From the NCBI GenBank assembly GCA_003233295.1, contig QILJ01000509.1, forward strand, positions 1-10,118: a stretch of 10,118 nt of DNA, written 5' to 3'. The notes beneath the pieces were generated by a model that had not been told where the DNA came from, did not search any database, and saw only the letters and a list, made by a program, of their open reading frames with translations. Origin of the DNA: Ignavibacteria bacterium. Lineage in GTDB: Bacteria; Bacteroidota; Ignavibacteria; Ignavibacteriales; Melioribacteraceae. Within the stretch, counting starts at the first letter, position 1, and each line of letters starts with the position of its first letter. This document shows positions 6,674 to 10,118 of this stretch, in pieces. The translations under genes and the position numbers were made by a program.

Positions 6674-9600
6674 TCTATTCCCTTAGTTATTTTGATTTTA
6701 ACCGGACCAAACAGACCCGCTTCAAAACTTGAGTCGGGTGGAGTCTGCCAACCCCATGTACGAAGTTCATTAAGATCATCTTTCCCGCCCATTTCATTCA
6801 CCATTAAATTACCGACTCTCACACGGATTTTATTTTCTCCAACTTTACTTGATTCTGCTTTAAATACATAAGGTGACCAAAGACGCTCGCCAATTTTTTT
6901 CCCGTTTAGCCAGACTTCTGCCATGTATCGCACTTTCCCAAGATCAATTACAACATTCGACTTATCCGAAGGAAGATCAAATGTGGTTTCATAATCAATA
7001 AATCCGGTAAACCTTCTTAAGCCCATATCCAGCCAAGATATAAGATTTGTCTTACTCCAGCCGTCACAATAGAACTTAGCTTGTTTCGTTAGCCCATTTG
7101 CATCTTCACCGTTTTTAACGATAACAACTTTTGCATTTTGATGCAGAATTATTTTTTCATCTGTTATACTTGTGCTTTTTCCATCAACCCAAGTTTTAGC
7201 CTCTTTGGATAACCCAGGCAATAGTAAATATTCAGCATTCGGAACAACATCAAATCTCCACCAAACTGTACTTTTTGAAAATATAATTTTATTCGGGCGT
7301 CTCATACGAAGAAATTCGGATTTAGCAAGTGTTTCACTTGCAAGCAATGGTGTTCCCCATGAACTATCATCAAATTTAATATTTTGCCAATTGGGAGATA
7401 GTATGCTTGATTCTTTCCAGTCAGAGTTGGAAAAGACCTCAATCTCTTCACCATTATTCAAATGAACCAATCCTTGAAAAACCATCCAACCATACCCTAA
7501 ATGATTTAACTCTTCAACAGCAATAACATTTTCGCCTTTCTTCAGCAGCGATTTAATATCATGAGTATCAAACGCGAACCAGCCCTCGGCATTTCTTCCA
7601 GGTTTTATTGCATTTCCATTAACCCAGAATTTTACACCGTTATCACCATTAATATTTACAATTGCACCTTCTGGATCATCTGCTAAAACAAACTTGTATC
7701 TGTAATACCGTTTCGAATCGGGATCCGGATTATAAAACATAGTTGCCTTCCAGCTTCCTTCCAGCCGTATATTCCCGACAATATTAATATAGTTCCAGTC
7801 CGGATTATCGTAATCTGAGTTTAAGAATTCGTTATGTGTTATCGTATCGCTGACAATAAATGAGCGAGCTGAAGTTACATTAATAGTATTTGTTTCCGGA
7901 TATCGAATTTTCCAAGGTTCGGTCAGGTCAATTTCAACCATTTCCGGTGATTGTTTTCTTTCAATTATGTTAGGTGTTTTTGAAGGATCGAATACCAGCC
8001 AAAATCCTTCGAAGCCGTTAAACTCAAGGTCTATATTGTTTCTGTTACTTAGCCGTTTATATTCAACTTTTTTCATCTCACCTGTTTCACAATCCCAAAT
8101 CTCCGCTGCTCCTTTCCCGTCTCTTAGTGAAAGTGTAACTGTTTCTTCTATTCCACTATTATTTGCAAGCCAATAAAAATCTTTATTATCAACCTTACGA
8201 TGTGAGATCAAAAGCGGAAGATCACCGGAAACCATTTCTATTTGAGGTTCTAAAACCTCTTTAATTCTCTTTGGAAGTATTTTCATTTTATCAGGTTCAT
8301 TCGAGAGATCAATAACCGTCGGAAGTTTATTTAGCTTAACCATTTCTCCTTTTATAGTTTGATCATTAAGCCCGACTTCTGATGAACCGTTCGGCAGATC
8401 ACCAAGAACAACAACCCAACCGCCTGCTTCAGCAAATTCAACTATTTTTTTGGATGTTGATTGTGAAAGGATAAACAAAGGGGGAAGCACGAGCATGTTA
8501 AAATAATGGTCAGCTATTTTAAGCTGTGTTTTCCCTTCTTTGGATTTTACCACTTCTGCTTTATCAAGATAGTGTTTATCAGCAATCAAATAATCGAGCC
8601 AAGATTTTGTAAGCACATTCATTGCCTCGGAATATGTGTTGTTTATCTCAACTGCTTTATCCGGCCATTGATCACCGGCGGGACTCGTAAAATATCCTTC
8701 CGATAAAGCCCATACACTTTCCAACGGATTATACAGAAGAATTTCCGCAGAAAGTTTTCCCTGTCTATTTACAAACGAAGCGCGCCTTGCAAAGTCTGTC
8801 CAAAGATGCAAATATCGCCAGTAAGGATTTTCAGTGTACCAATCAGGCGGATAAGGAATTGTTTCCAATTCCCTGTTCAGATTTATTCCATGCGGAACAG
8901 TATGCGTTACACCCCAAGCTGTAACAGCATTTAATGTCATTTTCATCTGTGCTGGTGTCATTTGCCAACCTGCTACACCCATTAATTCGCTCATAAATGG
9001 TCTATCCTCAAATTCACAAACAGATTGTGTCTCCTTAAAATCATGCACGTTCTGTGAATACATTAACAGACAATCGTTCCCTGGCATGGTAACTCTACGC
9101 TGAGCACGCATGAAATCACCCACAGCCTGTGTCTGAAGTAATAAAGACTCTTCCCATAAGTTTGAAATATAATACATGTTTCTCTCAAGCAGCCAATCAT
9201 TCACACGACCCAAAAAATGATTTGTATAAATATCAGAAACCACATCAAACCAATCATAGCGCGCTTTAACCCAATATCCCTCTTCATCTTTTTCTGTCAG
9301 CAGCGGTAAGTATAGTCGTATATCTTTACCCTTCAGTTCATTATATCTTACTGGCAGGTATTCTGACCATGCCATTTTAAAACCATAATCACCTTCGTTA
9401 TCTACAAAGACACCGGGTATAACATTACCCATATATTTACTTAAATACTTTTGATAGGATTCATGCGCAATTGGAATAAATACGTCCATCAACTTAGGGT
9501 TAAGATAATTCACTTTGGATTCTACATTTGACTTCCAAATTGAGTATGAATAAACGACCCATTTCCCTTTCGGAACTTTCCACTTAAATGCTTCACCTTC

Positions 9601-10118
9601 CCCAATAATGGCAAGTGTTTTAGAAATCAGTGAACTATCACTTGATAATTTTGCAGCAACAGTAACTTTGGATGCTGGCAATTCTAAAATAGCTCCTCCT
9701 GTACCAATAATACGATCCCACACAAGAGATTTTGCTTCCAGATCAGGAGCTTGTTTCAATACCCTTCCATCAGCTCTGCCGCTCGGCCACCAGTATTCAT
9801 CGCAATATCCAAAAGTCATTCCGGCTTTTTCCGCTTCTTTTGCCGCTCCCTCAAAACTCTTGAACCAAAGAGGTGAAAGCCATTCATCTCTTGGTAATGC
9901 CGGGAATGCCGTTGCCGGAGCCTCACTATGGCGCGCATGTGCATAACCAGGATTTAATCTCTGCTTGGTCATCTCCTTTGCCATTGTTGCAGTTTGAACT
10001 GTATCAAGCGCTGTATCCCAGAACCAAAACGTATGAGGTGCGTAAAACAACGGTGGTTCTGCGAACTGTTCTTTGGTCTGATCATAGTTGTATTTCTTCT
10101 GCCATTCCAAGTTCGAAG
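6670..10118 (-). CDS. GH106-type glycoside hydrolase, probable alpha-L-rhamnosidase (5' end beyond window)
   Basis: At least 1148 codons, open to the right edge. The first possible start in view, a TTG at 10110, has in-frame codons before it and no ribosome site, so the true start and probable signal peptide are outside. Positions count from that TTG. Residues about 18-130 match the opening of large GH106-type enzymes (PHTFWFWD at 25-32, then EWLSPLWF and YCDEYWWPSG at 102-111). The barrel follows, with VDNEGDYG (236-243), LWEES (318-322) and FMSELMGVAGW (372-382); Glu239, Glu320/321 and Glu375 are candidate catalytic residues. A flavodoxin-like stretch lies near 535-625. Residues about 745-890 form a jelly roll like those in rhamnosidases (FWVNGNAI, NVIAVEELNH), and about 1035-1146 another (YETTFDLP, AEVWLNGKKIGE, GLFGPVKI). 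GH106 enzymes remove terminal alpha-L-rhamnose from pectic and other glycans. The gene is translationally coupled to the propeller gene. Superfamily fairly sure, sugar specificity less so. Confidence 0.82.
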   Translation of the reverse strand, partial: SNLEWQKKYNYDQTKEQFAEPPLFYAPHTFWFWDTALDTVQTATMAKEMTKQRLNPGYAHARHSEAPATAFPALPRDEWLSPLWFKSFEGAAKEAEKAGMTFGYCDEYWWPSGRADGRVLKQAPDLEAKSLVWDRIIGTGGAILELPASKVTVAAKLSSDSSLISKTLAIIGEGEAFKWKVPKGKWVVYSYSIWKSNVESKVNYLNPKLMDVFIPIAHESYQKYLSKYMGNVIPGVFVDNEGDYGFKMAWSEYLPVRYNELKGKDIRLYLPLLTEKDEEGYWVKARYDWFDVVSDIYTNHFLGRVNDWLLERNMYYISNLWEESLLLQTQAVGDFMRAQRRVTMPGNDCLLMYSQNVHDFKETQSVCEFEDRPFMSELMGVAGWQMTPAQMKMTLNAVTAWGVTHTVPHGINLNRELETIPYPPDWYTENPYWRYLHLWTDFARRASFVNRQGKLSAEILLYNPLESVWALSEGYFTSPAGDQWPDKAVEINNTYSEAMNVLTKSWLDYLIADKHYLDKAEVVKSKEGKTQLKIADHYFNMLVLPPLFILSQSTSKKIVEFAEAGGWVVVLGDLPNGSSEVGLNDQTIKGEMVKLNKLPTVIDLSNEPDKMKILPKRIKEVLEPQIEMVSGDLPLLISHRKVDNKDFYWLANNSGIEETVTLSLRDGKGAAEIWDCETGEMKKVEYKRLSNRNNIDLEFNGFEGFWLVFDPSKTPNIIERKQSPEMVEIDLTEPWKIRYPETNTINVTSARSFIVSDTITHNEFLNSDYDNPDWNYINIVGNIRLEGSWKATMFYNPDPDSKRYYRYKFVLADDPEGAIVNINGDNGVKFWVNGNAIKPGRNAEGWFAFDTHDIKSLLKKGENVIAVEELNHLGYGWMVFQGLVHLNNGEEIEVFSNSDWKESSILSPNWQNIKFDDSSWGTPLLASETLAKSEFLRMRRPNKIIFSKSTVWWRFDVVPNAEYLLLPGLSKEAKTWVDGKSTSITDEKIILHQNAKVVIVKNGEDANGLTKQAKFYCDGWSKTNLISWLDMGLRRFTGFIDYETTFDLPSDKSNVVIDLGKVRYMAEVWLNGKKIGERLWSPYVFKAESSKVGENKIRVRVGNLMVNEMGGKDDLNELRTWGWQTPPDSSFEAGLFGPVKIKITKGIE
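6679..6684 (-). promoter_or_regulatory. Ribosome binding site inside the end of the upstream gene
   Basis: AAGGGA on the minus strand lies five bases before the ATG at 6673, within the last codons of the GH106-type gene. Together with the ATGA overlap (6670-6673) it fixes this start and points to translational coupling. Confidence 0.65.

Noticed and set aside
7172..9946. Plus-strand open frames of 66-112 codons opposite the GH106-type gene
   Set aside because: They are antisense to conserved coding sequence, without motifs or supporting ribosome sites.

Overview
The window is a stretch of a carbohydrate-degradation locus from an A+T-rich bacterium. It holds five genes, all on the minus strand, so transcription runs from high to low coordinates. 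The mix of exported glycosidases resembles the polysaccharide loci of the Bacteroidota/Ignavibacteriota/Calditrichota side of the tree. All four visible start codons have a clear purine-rich Shine-Dalgarno sequence (AAGGA, AGGAT, AAGGGA). Classical Bacteroidia usually lack these, so I lean to a relative such as Ignavibacteriota or a similar lineage. That placement is inference. No SusC/SusD pair, regulator, transporter, RNA gene or mobile-element gene lies in the window.

Layout in order of transcription: (1) 10118-6670, a very large glycoside hydrolase of the GH106 (alpha-L-rhamnosidase) type whose true start is beyond the right edge; (2) 6673-4415, starting inside the stop of gene 1 (ATGA overlap), a 752-residue exported protein with a galactose-binding-like jelly roll, a sialidase-fold beta-propeller and a C-terminal beta-sandwich; (3) 4414-4095, a 320-base gap holding six short perfect hairpins, a REP-like array; (4) 4094-2355, an exported 579-residue TIM-barrel glycosidase-like protein with an N-terminal GH20/GH67-type domain, not assigned to a family; (5) 2265-1111, a complete exported exo-alpha-sialidase (GH33 type) with five Asp boxes; (6) 1032-1, an exported alpha/beta-hydrolase, probably an esterase, whose C-terminus is cut by the left edge.

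The set reads as one saccharolytic pathway acting outside the cytoplasm on a decorated glycan: a rhamnosidase, two propeller enzymes that probably remove or cleave acidic sugars, a hexosaminidase- or glucuronidase-like TIM barrel, and an esterase that may remove acyl groups. The substrate cannot be read from the sequence. A rhamnose-containing acidic polysaccharide (pectic rhamnogalacturonan, an ulvan-type algal glycan, or a bacterial glycan carrying a nonulosonic or ulosonic acid) fits best. The least explained parts are the unclassified TIM-barrel protein, the propeller protein that has a histidine cluster but no visible sialidase arginine motif, and the ordered hairpin array between them.
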